Shown here piece after piece: positions 1-10,316 of a stretch of 64,000 nucleotides of DNA (its first letter is position 1; each line of letters opens with the position of its first letter). The notes beneath the pieces are model-generated. The model did not search any database. It was not told the DNA's origin and saw nothing but the letters and a program-made list of their open reading frames with translations. The position numbers and the translations under genes were made by a program. Source of the stretch: Blasia pusilla (Eukaryota > Marchantiophyta > Marchantiopsida > Blasiales); the NCBI GenBank assembly GCA_050084515.1, contig CM114272.1, positions 5,394,001 to 5,458,000 of the forward strand, in the 5' to 3' direction.

Positions 1-76
1 CACCTCTACCACCTCGGCCTCTCGGAGCTACTCCACCACGGCCACGGCCTGATCTCAACTCGGGATGGAGATCAAA

Positions 77-118
77 GCAACGCTCTCGAGGATGACCTAG
101 TCTCCCGCAATGATCACA
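77..118 (-). other. Gag CCHC zinc knuckle
   Basis: Minus-strand codons read C-D-H-C-G-R-L-G-H-P-R-E-R-C, the C-X2-C-X4-H-X4-C nucleocapsid knuckle that binds RNA in retroelement Gag. It is followed by an RG-rich stretch (GRGRGG). It is out of frame with the main Gag stretch at 195-1094, so at least one indel separates them. Confidence 0.8.
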
Positions 119-740
119 CTGAGTTGGGGCCGACTGAGGCCCATCCTCCAAAGTCCGTCTCCCATCCTCTTGGGGACAAAACTTCCTAACATGATCACCT
201 CCACATGTCCAACATGATCGCCCTGCTTTGCGAGGCAGCAAATGAAGGCAATGGTCTCTGCACAAATGTCCCTCTAGGACTTGACTGAGGTCGCGTGTAC
301 CCCCCACGACTCCCACTACTACTACCACCACCACTACTACGAGATTGTGAGGTGGGCGGCTGAACCCGAGAAGTAGTAGTTGTATCCCTACTGAATGCGG
401 ATGTCACCACTCTCTCCTTCACCATGTTAAGCTCAATCTTCTCAGATAGAGCAAACACATGGGTCAATGTGGGTGAATCATCACTCATAAGAGTAGCATC
501 ACGTACCCTACGGCGCAAATCTCTGTCCAAGATCCCATACCAAAACTGGACTGCCTGATCCTCAATCACACCCTGGGTAACTGAAATCAAGCGTCGCATA
601 CGCGTGTATGCCTCACGAAGACTCTCACCAGTCTTTCGCTCAAAGTCCTGAAGATTCCTCAACTTCTCCGTCTTCACTCCTTGATATTTCTTCTTCAACC
701 TCTTGAAGAACTCTGCAACCGGGCTAAACGATGGTGGGGC

Positions 741-797
741 ACTAGTACCTCCACTAGTACCCCCACTAGTACCTCCACTAGTACCTCCACTACTACC
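741..797. repeat. 12-bp tandem repeat inside Gag
   Basis: Four full units and one partial unit of ACTAGTACCTCC (one unit has CCCCC) lie inside the Gag frame. On the minus strand they encode repeated Gly-Gly-Thr-Ser. The unit length is a multiple of three, so the expansion keeps the frame. The related Gag at 42 kb has an acidic and Ser/Thr-rich linker in the same place. Confidence 0.85.
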
Positions 798-1366
798 AAT
801 ACAACCATGGGTGATAGACACATAGCCTGGAGACCAATATTGTCTCCATGCCTCAATCTCATCAACATGGTCCTTCCTAAACTCATGGTAATCATCCATG
901 GGTGGTCCTTCCAAGTGCTGAAACAACCCCTTCCAAGCCAAGAAGGGTGTAAACAACGTGGCGTTCCGCAACATCTGCATATCACACCACGTATCAAACT
1001 CCTGCATGAAGTCCTCCAACTCAATGGTGCCCACTTTGCACCGAAGTATCGTCGTGGGCCCTTCATGGCCCCATATCCACCGTCCATGTCCCAAATCAAT
1101 GGAGCTGCAACACTCGATAACAACGTAGAAGACTCGGTGTTTGGAACACCCTGGTCCTCCTCTTCATCAACCGTCGGAAGTGGAAAAGGTAGCCGATACC
1201 TAAATCCACTCCGTGTGAAACCACCACTTATGCGCACCACGGTCCCCAACCAGACCACCCGACGACTCCATGATGACCAACGCCGATGCCGCACCACCAC
1301 CAAATTACCCAAGTGACGTCGATGTCGCTCTACTATTGTAGCTCTACTAGCTATGGGTGTAGGCAA

Positions 1367-3203
1367 TCTAACCTCTCATCACTACCGAAGCCTCCCACGG
1401 TCCACTGGTCATCACTCCACCTCACTATCGAGCACACAGGAGTAACACTACTCGGAAATCAGCGTCAACCCTAACAATGGGCGCAAGAAGCAAGAAGAAC
1501 ACGATGGAGGGGATCCGGATACGTGAAGTCCAACGACAACCCTCCAACCGCAAATGGAAATCAAGGTAACACAATCCACCAAACGTGGTGCCCCCTGAAT
1601 CCACAAAACCCACCACACAATTCTAACGCATAGCTACTACTCCGCGGGTCGATGACGTACTAGTCGAACTCGCAAAGACCTGAAAATATCACTGCATGGA
1701 GAGGCTACACCGTACTATGCGCTAGAGGTACATCAACCAAAAACCTGAGATGCATAAAGCGCCTAACACATCTCCGAACAAAGACCAAATGAGCTACAAC
1801 AATCAGAACCTGGCATAGTTAAGAACTCAGCAGTTAAGCGTCCTCGAGGCAGAATAGCCCAAAGATGGGTGACCAGTTATGCAAAACTCAAATCCCAATC
1901 CTGCAAAAATTGCCTCACGCCCAACCAAGCAAGCTTGCTTGCTTGCTCCTTGCTCCTTACTCCGCCTCTCACGCCCACTCGCCCCGAGCTACCACGAGTT
2001 GCCTCGAAGCCTCAAAACGCCGAGACATGCCCCTATCGCCCCGTTCGCCATGCTTCGCTATGGAGAGAGGTCCAACCAGGGTGCCCCCAACGGGATAGGC
2101 GTCTCCAACAATGAACGAGTCACCAACCAACCAGCCCCTCCGATCCGCTGTCCACCATAGCCAGACCTTGAGCTAGTCCGTGAAATTTCGATCAAAAATT
2201 ACTTCACAAATATGTGACCGAAATCAAATATGTTTCGATCAAAATTCAATTGACCACCATAGCTATCTCCCCACAAAAACTCAGCTACAACCGAGCTCGG
2301 TACTCTGGGTTAAAAATCAGACAAACTTGCTGTCCATACACCTCTAGAACCGCAAATCCGACAGCGCTTCCGCCAAGTTTCATGCACGCAGAAATCCGCA
2401 ACGCTCCACGCACTCAAGCAGATAGCTTCACATGAGATCACAATACAAGTAGCAATAGGAACCTCTCACCCGATCTGGATGAACTTCAACAGAGCTTCCG
2501 CACTCCAAGCTCTCCACATCAGAAAATTGTCGAACACGAACCAGAATCTTCAATGCTTGATAACTTCCAACTCCCTTGACGAAATCCGGCGATCTACAAC
2601 GCGTTGGAAAGCTCTCAGCAAGGCGCTTCTTTCCCAACCAACCACGCACCTGATTCACACCTCCAACATAGGCAACAAGCCCCGAACATCCACGGCTGAG
2701 TACACAATCAGCCCTAACCAGATCCTACTGATCTACAATCGAAGCTACCATCGATCTACTCCAGTTCTTTGAGTGAAATCCGTGAAAGACCTATTGTCAT
2801 AAAACACGTTTACAATCACATACAATTGAGCCAAACCCACTCCACGATGGGAGAATCCAGGTCGAAGCTTGCGGGAAACACCATAGCCAAGAGCTCTACT
2901 CACTACCAAGGCTAACTCCCAACGCAACAGGCTCAACTCAAAGAACTGACTGTTCTTTGAGTGCATTCCACCTTATATCCTCCAACCTAAGAGCGGGCCC
3001 TACTGGGAAAGTCACCCCCAACTGAGTAACCCCCAACCCTATGTATGGAACCGCATCTCTACCAATCCACTATGGTCCTACATAAGGAATGGCCTCTACT
3101 AGCACACCATACTCTACAACATAATCCGTATGGTCATGACAAAAGCGTGCAACTTGTCGATAACCGACGGGTTGCCCTGAGGCGCTTTACACAGCGACTC
3201 ATC
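1367..3203. other. Gene-free stretch, possible element-1 leader or LTR
   Basis: No convincing coding region. The stretch lies upstream of the minus-strand Gag of element 1 and so may contain its leader and 5' LTR, but no paired LTR or clear primer-binding site was found. It contains the 5S-like segment annotated separately and a short GCTT run near 1931-1950. Confidence 0.4.
1822..1874 (+). other. 5S rRNA-like internal Pol III promoter segment
   Basis: The sequence AGAACTCAGCAGTTAAGCGT (1822-1841) followed by AGAATAG and then GATGGGTGACC (1864-1874) matches the box A, intermediate element and box C of plant 5S rRNA in order and spacing. The 5' half of 5S rRNA and the 3' stem are not recognisable, so this is not a 5S gene. 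Known parallels are Cassandra-type terminal-repeat elements and 5S-derived SINEs, which carry the same control region. It is on the plus strand, opposite to the neighbouring Gag. Confidence 0.65.
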
Positions 3204-3323
3204 GCGAGACGATTCGAGCAAACGATTGCGAGACGATTTGAGCGAACGATCGCGAGACGATTATAGCAAACGATCGCGAGACGATTCGAGCAAACGATCG
3301 CGAGATGATTCGAGCTACTCATC
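3204..3323. repeat. Five 24-bp CpG-rich tandem repeats
   Basis: Units start at 3204, 3228, 3252, 3276 and 3300. The consensus is GCGAGACGATTC followed by GAGCAAACGATC; the last unit diverges into CTACTCATC. Each unit holds four or five CpG dinucleotides. The array ends 112 bp before the first ATG of the methyltransferase-like gene at 3435, so it may lie in its promoter or leader. Confidence 0.9.
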
Positions 3324-4620
3324 AAGGCAACTTATCGCAACATCAGCAAGGCGACTCATCAAGGCGATTCCTCGAGCGGATTCATCGTACACAGAGAGCC
3401 ATTTCCTTGTCCATAGGAGGCATTTTCGGGAACAATGATGAGGAAAAAATCTCAATTAAACAAGGCTGGGAGCTTCACTCCCAAGTCCATGAGGACTCTT
3501 GCGTCACCATCTCCAGGGCCTTGTTCGGCCAATGAGATAAGGCAACAAGAAATTGAGGAGCGGGAAAGGGAAGCGGAGATGCACAAGCAAGAGCTTCTTG
3601 CAAAACGTGTAAATGAGGCGCTCAAAAAATAGAACGCAGAGGCTCCGGCGTCGCAGGCCTTGAAGAAAAGGATCGCCGACGAAAAGTATGAGAAGGAGCG
3701 TCTGGACGCGTCGGTGAGGAGAGCAGAATTGGCAAAAGCTCGGAGGGAAAAAGCAATTGCCATTGAAGAAAGCCCTACCCGTCCAACCGAAAGTGTTGAG
3801 ATGCAGGAAATGTCCCCGATGAAGTCCGGGGACACAATCAATATAGCGAAAATGGCCGAAGTTCAAGTGACGGATGATGAGGTCATGAGGACCGCCAGCG
3901 TGGAGATGGTGGATATCGCTGAAGAAGCAGGAGAGCGATCATCCTCGTCTCTAAGCCCGGCGGAAGAAATCGACCTCTATCGGATCAACGAGTTTCCAGT
4001 GGACTTGCCAACTGCTGTCCTAGAGCAATTGGCTGGCCAAGAAACCGACCCAATCTTCGAGCGGGTAAGAGAGGATCTATGCTCTTTGAGTTATATGAAG
4101 GCCCATGCTGCAATTCAATGGCAATTCAGTGTAGCTTATTGACCTTGTCCCCATTGTGACAGGTGGTAAAGCAGATGGCACTGATGGAGGGCCAGAACGC
4201 CCCGAGAATTCCATTTTTCCGATTGCGAACAATGGAGTACGTCTGCAAAATTTAGTCTAACGAGGATATTGCAAAGCTGAAACAATCGGAATCGACAACA
4301 TCCTACGTCGACAGCTTCCCTCCGTTCTATGTTCATCCTTACGATGAACATGGAACCCAAGCGCTAGTTACGGAGGAGGACTTGGAAGCGCTCGACACAT
4401 TATGGAGGATGAGAGATCAGGAATTCAGAAGGGCAATAGAGGGGACGGAATTCAACTGGATGCGTAACCTGTATTTCTTCATCTAGGATGGAAACCACAG
4501 GTTCATGGCGTGGACCCAGTTTGCAGAGGAGCGCCCAAACTCATTGGAGGCACATTTTTGCCTACATCCATACCCTCATCACATGGTGACAGTGGAGATG
4601 GCCATGCATGCGATGAACAC

Positions 4621-5258
4621 GTAAGTTTCCTCTTGCTACAAACCGTCGGACTCCGACAAGTTGTTTTAGTCGCCTCTGTTTTTGGGATGTTTTTGGCCGA
4701 AAGCAACTTGTCCGACTTCAACGAGTTGTTCGACTGATCACTGGTTAAGGATGTTTTTGGCTGAAAGCAACTCGTCGGAGTCTGACGAGTTGTTTGACTG
4801 ACCACAAGTTTAGGATGTTTTTGGCCAAAAGCAACTCGTCGGAGTCCGACAGGTTGCTTGACTCGCAGCTGTTTTTGGATGTTTTTTGATGTTTTGGCCG
4901 AAAGCAACTCGTCAGAGGCCAACACGTTGCATTCGGAGGTAGGGGAGCTGCATTTTTGGCGTCAAATTGCAGCTTTAATTGAAATTGTGCAACATGTCGG
5001 ACTCCGACGGGTTGATATGTTCACTTTTCTCTCGGTAACCACTCTCTAAATACAAATTATCTGACAACACGCAGAGTCCGACGGGTTGAAACCAGGCAAT
5101 CATAAAATCTGAATGCAATCCGTCGGACTCCGATGGGCTGCAAAATTTAGCTCGTAGCTACCATTCCGACCATGAGGTGTGACGACCTGTCGGAATCCCA
5201 CGGGTTGCGGGAACCCATGTACCTTGCAAAATTTCTTATATTGAGTTTGGATGTGCAG
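4621..5258 (+). other. Intron 1 of the methyltransferase-like gene
   Basis: The donor GTAAGT directly follows the coding end AACAC at 4620, and the acceptor GTGCAG ends at 5258. Joining gives an uninterrupted frame (MHAMNT then IVSEGN). The 638-bp intron is mostly made of nine copies of the 25-bp palindrome and their spacers. Confidence 0.75.
4639..5207. repeat. 25-bp palindrome cluster 1 (nine copies, intron 1)
   Basis: Consensus: left arm CAACCCGTCGGA, one centre base, right arm TCCGACGGGTTG, a 12-bp dyad. Copies start at 4639, 4704, 4768, 4832, 4905, 4990, 5065 (24 bp), 5116 and 5183. The copies at 4704, 4768 and 4832 sit exactly 64 bp apart, joined by a repeated spacer with GGATGTTTTTGGC and GAAAG. 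Several arms change together (CTCG paired with CGAG at 4768), so the dyad is kept although the sequence drifts. Confidence 0.9.
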
Positions 5259-7293
5259 GATTGTATCGGAGGGGAATGTCACCCACCATTGGATCCTGGA
5301 TTGCGATCGGGTGAAGAAAGTGCTAATAACACACTCGGCAGAGTACAAGGGGTTCTTGGGCGACGCCCTTGTAAATGAGATGCTGGCAAAGGGTGCTCAA
5401 ATCAAAAAAAAAACTTGGGCAAATAAATTAATTTCCCAAGATGCAGCCGTGACAATCCTTTGCTGGTCGAAGATACAGGCCGCCAAGAAGAGCGTTGCAT
5501 TGGAGTTGAAGCGGAGGGAGAAAGTGTCTGTGACTGAGCGTGCAAAGTTCATCGAAGCTGCAATATCTGCAGCAACAAAGTACACGGCGCAAGATGCAGC
5601 GCTACATCGCCATTCTCAACCCCGAACTTGGCCCCGATTTCTACAAGGAGCTGAAGGCGATAATCAAGCGCCAGCAGAAGAGGGATGAAGATCCGCAAGG
5701 TTGGATTGGGGAGAAAGTGTCTCTCGATCGCGTGCATCGATTTGCCTTGTTTGGAATTAGCGAATTGAGAAGAATCCGACTGATGAAAATCAATCTCGAG
5801 GGCACAGAGGCCCAAAAGAGGGCGGCATACCATCCTCCGGGCGTCTCTGATCCAGTGATCTCCCACTGGCTCCGTGAATGATCATTGCGTTGCGGCTTCT
5901 CAGGAAGTCCATGCTCGTGGGTCTCCAAGTGGAGCTAAAAAGAATAGAGCCAGTTCCGGAGGAAGCAAACCTGGACAGTGCTGAAGATTTTGAACTTTGG
6001 CTGGATGACATGCGGGACAAGCCCATTAAAAACCCAGGTTTGAGGACGATGTTCAAGGATCGCATCCTCCCTCAGCCAGACCTTGACGAAGAAATAGAAG
6101 CAAAAAAAATGGATTTCGCAAAGAAGAAGCGAGATCTTCAGGAGCAGGCGGCCGATGCATCTCAACTAAGAGCTTCCCAATGCATGGTGTTCAGGTACCT
6201 CGTCCATTGTAAGAATGCAGGTAACTCGCGAAAAATACCGGCAGCTTGCAAATTGTGGGCTTCTCGGCCTCATGGAGAGAAATTTTCCATGTACGACATG
6301 GAGATGGCTCAAAGCATCTCCGATTGGGAGGTGGAGAATTGCCCGATTTGGCTGGACTTCAACGACCCTCAGGACATAACCGAGAAAGATCTACGCCTGC
6401 TCTATAATGCAGTGGCCGCAGGTAGGGACGACATCCCCAATTTTGTGCAGCTAGAAGACTTTTTCGAAGGAGATGCAGAGGAGCAAGCCCTCGAGACAGT
6501 GGAGTTGGTGTCCAAGGTCATCACCGCCAAGGACAAATCTACAGCGGGTCTCAAAGCCAAGGCAAGGGGATCGAAGAATTTCAAGGCCGAGTCTTCCCAA
6601 AGAGAGGCTGAAAATTCAAGGCAAGAGCCGGAATCGTCCAGGTGAGCGGGGAGAGAGGGTCGGACCCGGTCCTCCGCAAAAAAAACTCCACCAGAGTCTG
6701 AGGTCATAGAGACCCCAACAAGCTGACCGCAGACTCGGGAGAAGCAAAAGCAAGAGGCGTCAGGGTTGTCCCAGGGAGCAGACCAGGATGTGGAATACAC
6801 TCCATCATCCTTGGGAAGACATAGAGAAACAACGACCCGGACAAGCGTCATCATTCACTGCACGAATCTTCTGGATAAGCTAAAAAGTTTCAGTTCCCAA
6901 GCGTCGACACCCGCCATGGAGAAATTGACAACGCTCGGACGGAAGCTTTGACGAAATGGGCACGCTCCCTGGACGGTCCATCGGGAGGTCGAAGAGGTGG
7001 CGGTGGATCTCCTCGTCGCTGATTTACCCTCAAAGTTGCGCTTGTGGGACGAGTATCCGTCGGACGGGGTCCCACACTAGAATGTCCCTCTTTCTTATGA
7101 CCAGATCGGGCTCCTATTTTCCTTTGCAGACGCTTATCTCAGTGATAGGGGCTGTTTCTTAGTTTTGACTGGAGGGAGCGAGGATGAGCTCTTCAACCTC
7201 TAGTGCGTCAAGACGTCACTGAAGTGGAGGACGACGCAATCGTGGGTTATCAAGAAAGAGTACCCACTCCGATCCGCGACGAGTCAAATTCGG

Positions 7294-7785
7294 GTAAGGG
7301 CTCTAAATTTGTATCCAAATCGTCTTTCTCCGACGGGTTGCATCTCTGCATGCAACCCGTCGGATTGTTTGAGCTGGAGACTTTGGTGGTGCAATCCGTC
7401 TGAAAGCGACAGGTTGCAAATTTATTGCAAGTCTCCATTGGGTGAATGCAACGTGTCGGAACCCGACGGGTTGCAAGTGCTCATGCTTTTTCCTTGTGTT
7501 TTTGGAATGATGCAACCCGTCTGAAAGCGACGGGTTGCTCTTAGCCAACCATGGGCTGCTCTAAGCTAGCAACCTATCACCTTCCGACAGGTTGCTCATG
7601 GACAAAAAAATCACTAACACTTGTAAAACAACCCGTCGGACTCCTACAGGTTGCTCCAATGTTAGGATTATAATGCGAAGTTCTTTGGGGACGTGTTGCA
7701 CATTATGTCACCATACTGAGAGTAGACAAGTGGTCAAGTAGCTCTTTCTTGTTGTTGATATTGTTTCCAACGTGCTTCTTTACAG
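7294..7785 (+). other. Intron 2 of the methyltransferase-like gene
   Basis: Donor GTAAGG at 7294 follows CAAATTCGG; acceptor CTTCTTTACAG ends at 7785, directly before ATGGACCAC. The junction is in phase 0 and keeps the frame. Like intron 1 it is filled with the 25-bp palindrome. Confidence 0.7.
7316..7653. repeat. 25-bp palindrome cluster 2 (six copies and a half copy, intron 2)
   Basis: Full copies start at 7316, 7392, 7449, 7513, 7570 and 7629; a left half-site (CAACCCGTCGGATTG) starts at 7353. Copies at 7392 and 7513 share the variant core GTCTGAAAGCGAC, so they may have arisen from each other. None lies in the exons. Confidence 0.9.
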
Positions 7786-8293
7786 ATGGACCACTCCTAT
7801 GTTTACTGCTTTGTTCGGCCCGAGCACAACTTTCAGGTGTTTAAGATCCTGGATCCTGTGGATCCATGCTCCAATGGGTACAGCCTAGATAGTTTATACA
7901 ATTCCCCCCCGGGAATTTACATACAGTACCCCCTTACTTGGAGGAAGGGAAAAGTCGTCAGCCCTGATGCAAACGCTCATCGAGCTTTGCTCAAGGCCGG
8001 ATGACTTGGTGTTCGACTTAGTGGGCCTTTTAGGGGCGAGTATCAGAGGCGCCTCGCAGAGTGGCAGGAACATTCTCTACCTTGAGGGAAGGCAACAACT
8101 GTTTGACCTTTGCAAGGAGGCAAAGGCAGATTACGAAAGGCTAGTTGAGGCGTACAACTCTCCTCCGAAGCCGAGAGCTCCGATTCCAGACCCACCATTG
8201 GTAGTGACACCATCATCACTTCCCACGATTCCGAAAATCGGGAGGGCAAGGCCGACAGTAATCTTGGAAGAGCTCTCGGACGATGACGAGTGA

Positions 8294-8525
8294 GTTTAAA
8301 GAACTCAAGGACCTAGCTTGACTGCAGCATTTGGAGTAGGGATTTATTTGATGATGAGGCAAAAGATTTCATAGAATAGAGCAAATGTACAATTCCGAGC
8401 TTCTTTCGGATGTAATAAAGGACAAGGTTTTTTCGAACGATGATGGTGTTTGTAAAATTTTGCTGAATATCTTTTTTGGTCTTGTCGAATGTGATCGTCT
8501 ATGTACTCCGAGGACTTCTATTCTG
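8294..8525. other. 3' flank of the methyltransferase-like gene
   Basis: After the TGA at 8291-8293 no coding signal is seen. From 8363 on the sequence is the first copy of a ~0.4-kb direct duplication annotated separately. Confidence 0.4.
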
Positions 8526-9476
8526 CAACCCGGTGGATTTCCACGGCTTGCAACTTTTCACTTTTTGACCACTGCACCTTTTTAACCACTTCCAGGTAAC
8601 CTGTCAGATTCCGACCGATTGGCTGCGTGAGTGATTGGACTCTTTTGGACTCTTTAGAGACATTTTGGCGGGCTTCTTCACTTTGGCACATTCCCCTAGT
8701 ATCGTCAAACAAGGCGTAGGCTTCTTCTCTTCTCTAAGACATGTTGGATTCCTACTACCAGTGGGATTGCCATCATGGTATTTCCAAGGACAGAGCTTAT
8801 ATTGATATTGGATGGGTGTCAATATAAGCTATATTATATTGCAGAGCGTACAAGATATACTGCCGAGGAAGGCGATGGGACTCAAATCAGGTTACATGAG
8901 ACCGTTATGGGGTACCTAGGGGGGGGCCAAGGCTCTCGAATTCGCCAACATTTTCGATCCCCGTCTACAATCGGCTAGAGGAGCCACTTGTATCCCAAGA
9001 CATTCCTTTTGTACAGGAACCTAGGAGAGTTAGGAGCAAATTTGTAGATGACGACGCTGAAAAAATCATAGACTAGATCAAATATACATTTCCGAGATTT
9101 CTTCGGATGTAATAAAGGACGAGATTTTTTCAACCGATAATGGTGTTTTTAAAAGTTTGCTGAAAAATTTTTGGACTTGTGGATTGTGTTCGTCTAGCTA
9201 CTTAGAATTACAATTTTGCAACCCGTCAAATTCTGACGGGTTGCAACTTTCACTTTTTGACCAATACAACTTTTCAACCATTTCCAGGCAAGCTGTCAGA
9301 TTCCGACAGATTGGCTGCTTGAGTGATCGGACTCTTTCCCTAGGAGACCAAATTCTGAGGCATTATGACGGGCTTCTTCACTTTTGGCTCGTTCCCCTAG
9401 TATCGTCAAACCAGTCTTAGGCTTCCTTTCTTCTCTAAGACGTGCTGGATTCCTATAACCTGTCGGATTGCCATTT
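8363..9476. repeat. Direct duplication of a ~415-bp segment with palindromes
   Basis: The segment 8363-8776 returns at 9060-9476, about 692-701 bp away, with roughly 80 percent identity by eye (shared landmarks TTCTTCGGATGTAATAAAGG and TCTTCTCTAAGAC). Each copy carries the same two full palindromes and one half palindrome. No coding capacity was recognised. Confidence 0.75.
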
Positions 9477-9633
9477 CGGATTCCCAAACAATGGAATTTT
9501 TGTGGGTGCAAGGTGGAATGGAATCACTTCTCAAAATCTTTCCTTTATTATGGTGAGCTTGCCTGCAAGGGGTGCAAGCCATCTGATTCCGATGGGTGGC
9601 AAGAATTGGAACCTATAAAATTCTGACGGGTTG
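8526..9633. repeat. 25-bp palindrome cluster 3 (3' flank)
   Basis: Full copies start at 8526, 8597, 9219, 9289, 9575 and 9609; degenerate halves lie near 8755 and 9455. The copy at 9219 is nearly perfect (CAACCCGTCAAA, T, TCTGACGGGTTG). The copy at 9575 has ATC paired with GAT in the arms, a covarying change. Confidence 0.85.
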
Positions 9634-10300
9634 GGAGGGGTGCAGCTTCTCGGTTTATCAGATTTAGAATCTGAATGAAGGGACATCAGTTTCTCTTTAC
9701 TCCAGAAAGCTAACAATCTTTTGGTTTAATTATCGTCTCCTGTGTTCACATTTCATAAAGTTGGTCTTTATTTGAACATTTCATTGAGATGAGATTGCTA
9801 CTTCTGGTCACATTATTTGCCAATGGTCCTCCAAAAAAAATAGCCCTAGGCACAACTTACTGTAGACTGAGAGAGGCAATGTGAAGGAACTTAGGCTCAC
9901 ATGGAGAGTGATGGAAAAATGTTTGTAGTGGTCTTATGATGTCTACTTGTTTTTCGCCCCCTGAAAAAAGGAGGTTTCTTAAGGCCCGAATGTGGACCAC
10001 TACCTACTCTCTTCTAAAGATTTCATGAATTTGAAAGCAAACAAAAATTTCAAATATGTCAAAAAGTTTTGAAGAGAAGAGGCAGATTTGGCCCTTTTTT
10101 TTCAAGAGAGACTCTCCTCTCTTCCTCTCCTCTCTTCCTCTCTCCTGCCAGAATACGAGCCCCCATCAAAACTCTAGTTCTAATTCCGCTCCTCACTTGT
10201 GGGTTCTCTTCAAGGAGGTGAAGAGGATAGTGAGGGCAATCAGAACTCAAGTTTAGATCCCCTTTGGCGTGGCCCAAGGAGTGAGGTCGGCGTGTCTCTC
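9634..10300. other. Gene-free stretch
   Basis: Nothing recognised. It holds pyrimidine-rich runs (CTCTCCTCTCTTCCTCTCC near 10112-10142). Confidence 0.4.
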
Positions 10301-10316
10301 AATTTCAACGCGGCAT

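Larger units (their letters stand above)
1..1366 (-). pseudogene. Ty3/gypsy Gag, decayed (element 1)
   Basis: Gag structural polyprotein of an LTR retrotransposon, read right to left and running off the left edge. The main open stretch is 195-1094. It holds the capsid-like signature MDDYHEF, EIEAWR, TEKLRNLQDFERKTGESLRE and AYTRMRRLISVTQGV, all shared with the Gag at 42.0-42.9 kb, so the two elements belong to one family. The N-terminal part (with GPRRYF) continues in another frame up to about 1366, so there is a frameshift near 1035-1055. A CCHC knuckle at 77-118 lies in yet another frame, after a stop at 195. A GGTS repeat is inserted mid-protein. Pol would lie beyond the left edge. No LTR boundary could be fixed. 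Family assignment is confident; the exact start is not. Confidence 0.85.
6956..8180 (+). other. Beta-class amino-methyltransferase-like domain (split by intron 2)
   Basis: The order of motifs is that of beta-class N6-adenine/N4-cytosine DNA methyltransferases: a motif IV-like VDLLVADLPS near 7009-7038 (the family has D/N/S-P-P-Y/F/W; here D-L-P-S), then FADAYLSDRGCFLVLTGG, then in exon 3 a tryptophan-lysine turn (TWRKGKVVSPDA), then MQTLIELCSRPDDLVFDL with a damaged FxGxG loop (VGLLGAS) and SGRNILYLE as motif II. The catalytic proline and the glycine loop are both altered, and a frameshift lies near 7960, so the copy should be inactive. The match is from motif order, not from an alignment; a different Rossmann-like enzyme is possible. 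Confidence 0.5.
3435..8293 (+). pseudogene. Decayed three-exon gene with C-terminal amino-methyltransferase-like domain
   Basis: Exon 1 is 3435-4620, exon 2 5259-7293 and exon 3 7786-8293. The first intron splits a Thr codon (AC|G) and the second is in phase 0; both junctions keep the frame. Residues from 3435 are highly charged and probably coiled-coil (EIRQQEIEEREREAEMHKQE). The middle of the protein is unrecognised. The end of exon 2 and exon 3 resemble a beta-class DNA amino-methyltransferase. Exon 2 keeps one frame from 5878 to 7293. In-frame stops (for example 3630 TAG, 6643 TGA, 6955 TGA, 7069 TAG) fit single C-to-T changes of Gln or Arg codons. Frameshifts or indels occur near 4140, 5580, 5880 and 7960. 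Multi-copy mobile gene or host gene remnant are both possible; palindrome-loaded introns favour a repetitive element. Confidence 0.6.

Noticed and set aside
681-1316. Plus-strand open frame of 211 codons
   Set aside because: It is the antisense shadow of the Gag; its Ser/Thr repeats come from the 12-bp tandem repeat.
1822-1874. 5S rRNA gene
   Set aside because: Only the internal control region matches; the 5' third and terminal stem are missing.
4639-9633. CRISPR-like array
   Set aside because: Short palindromic repeats with spacers invite the idea, but the repeats are diverged, spacing is irregular, they sit in eukaryotic introns, and there are no cas genes.
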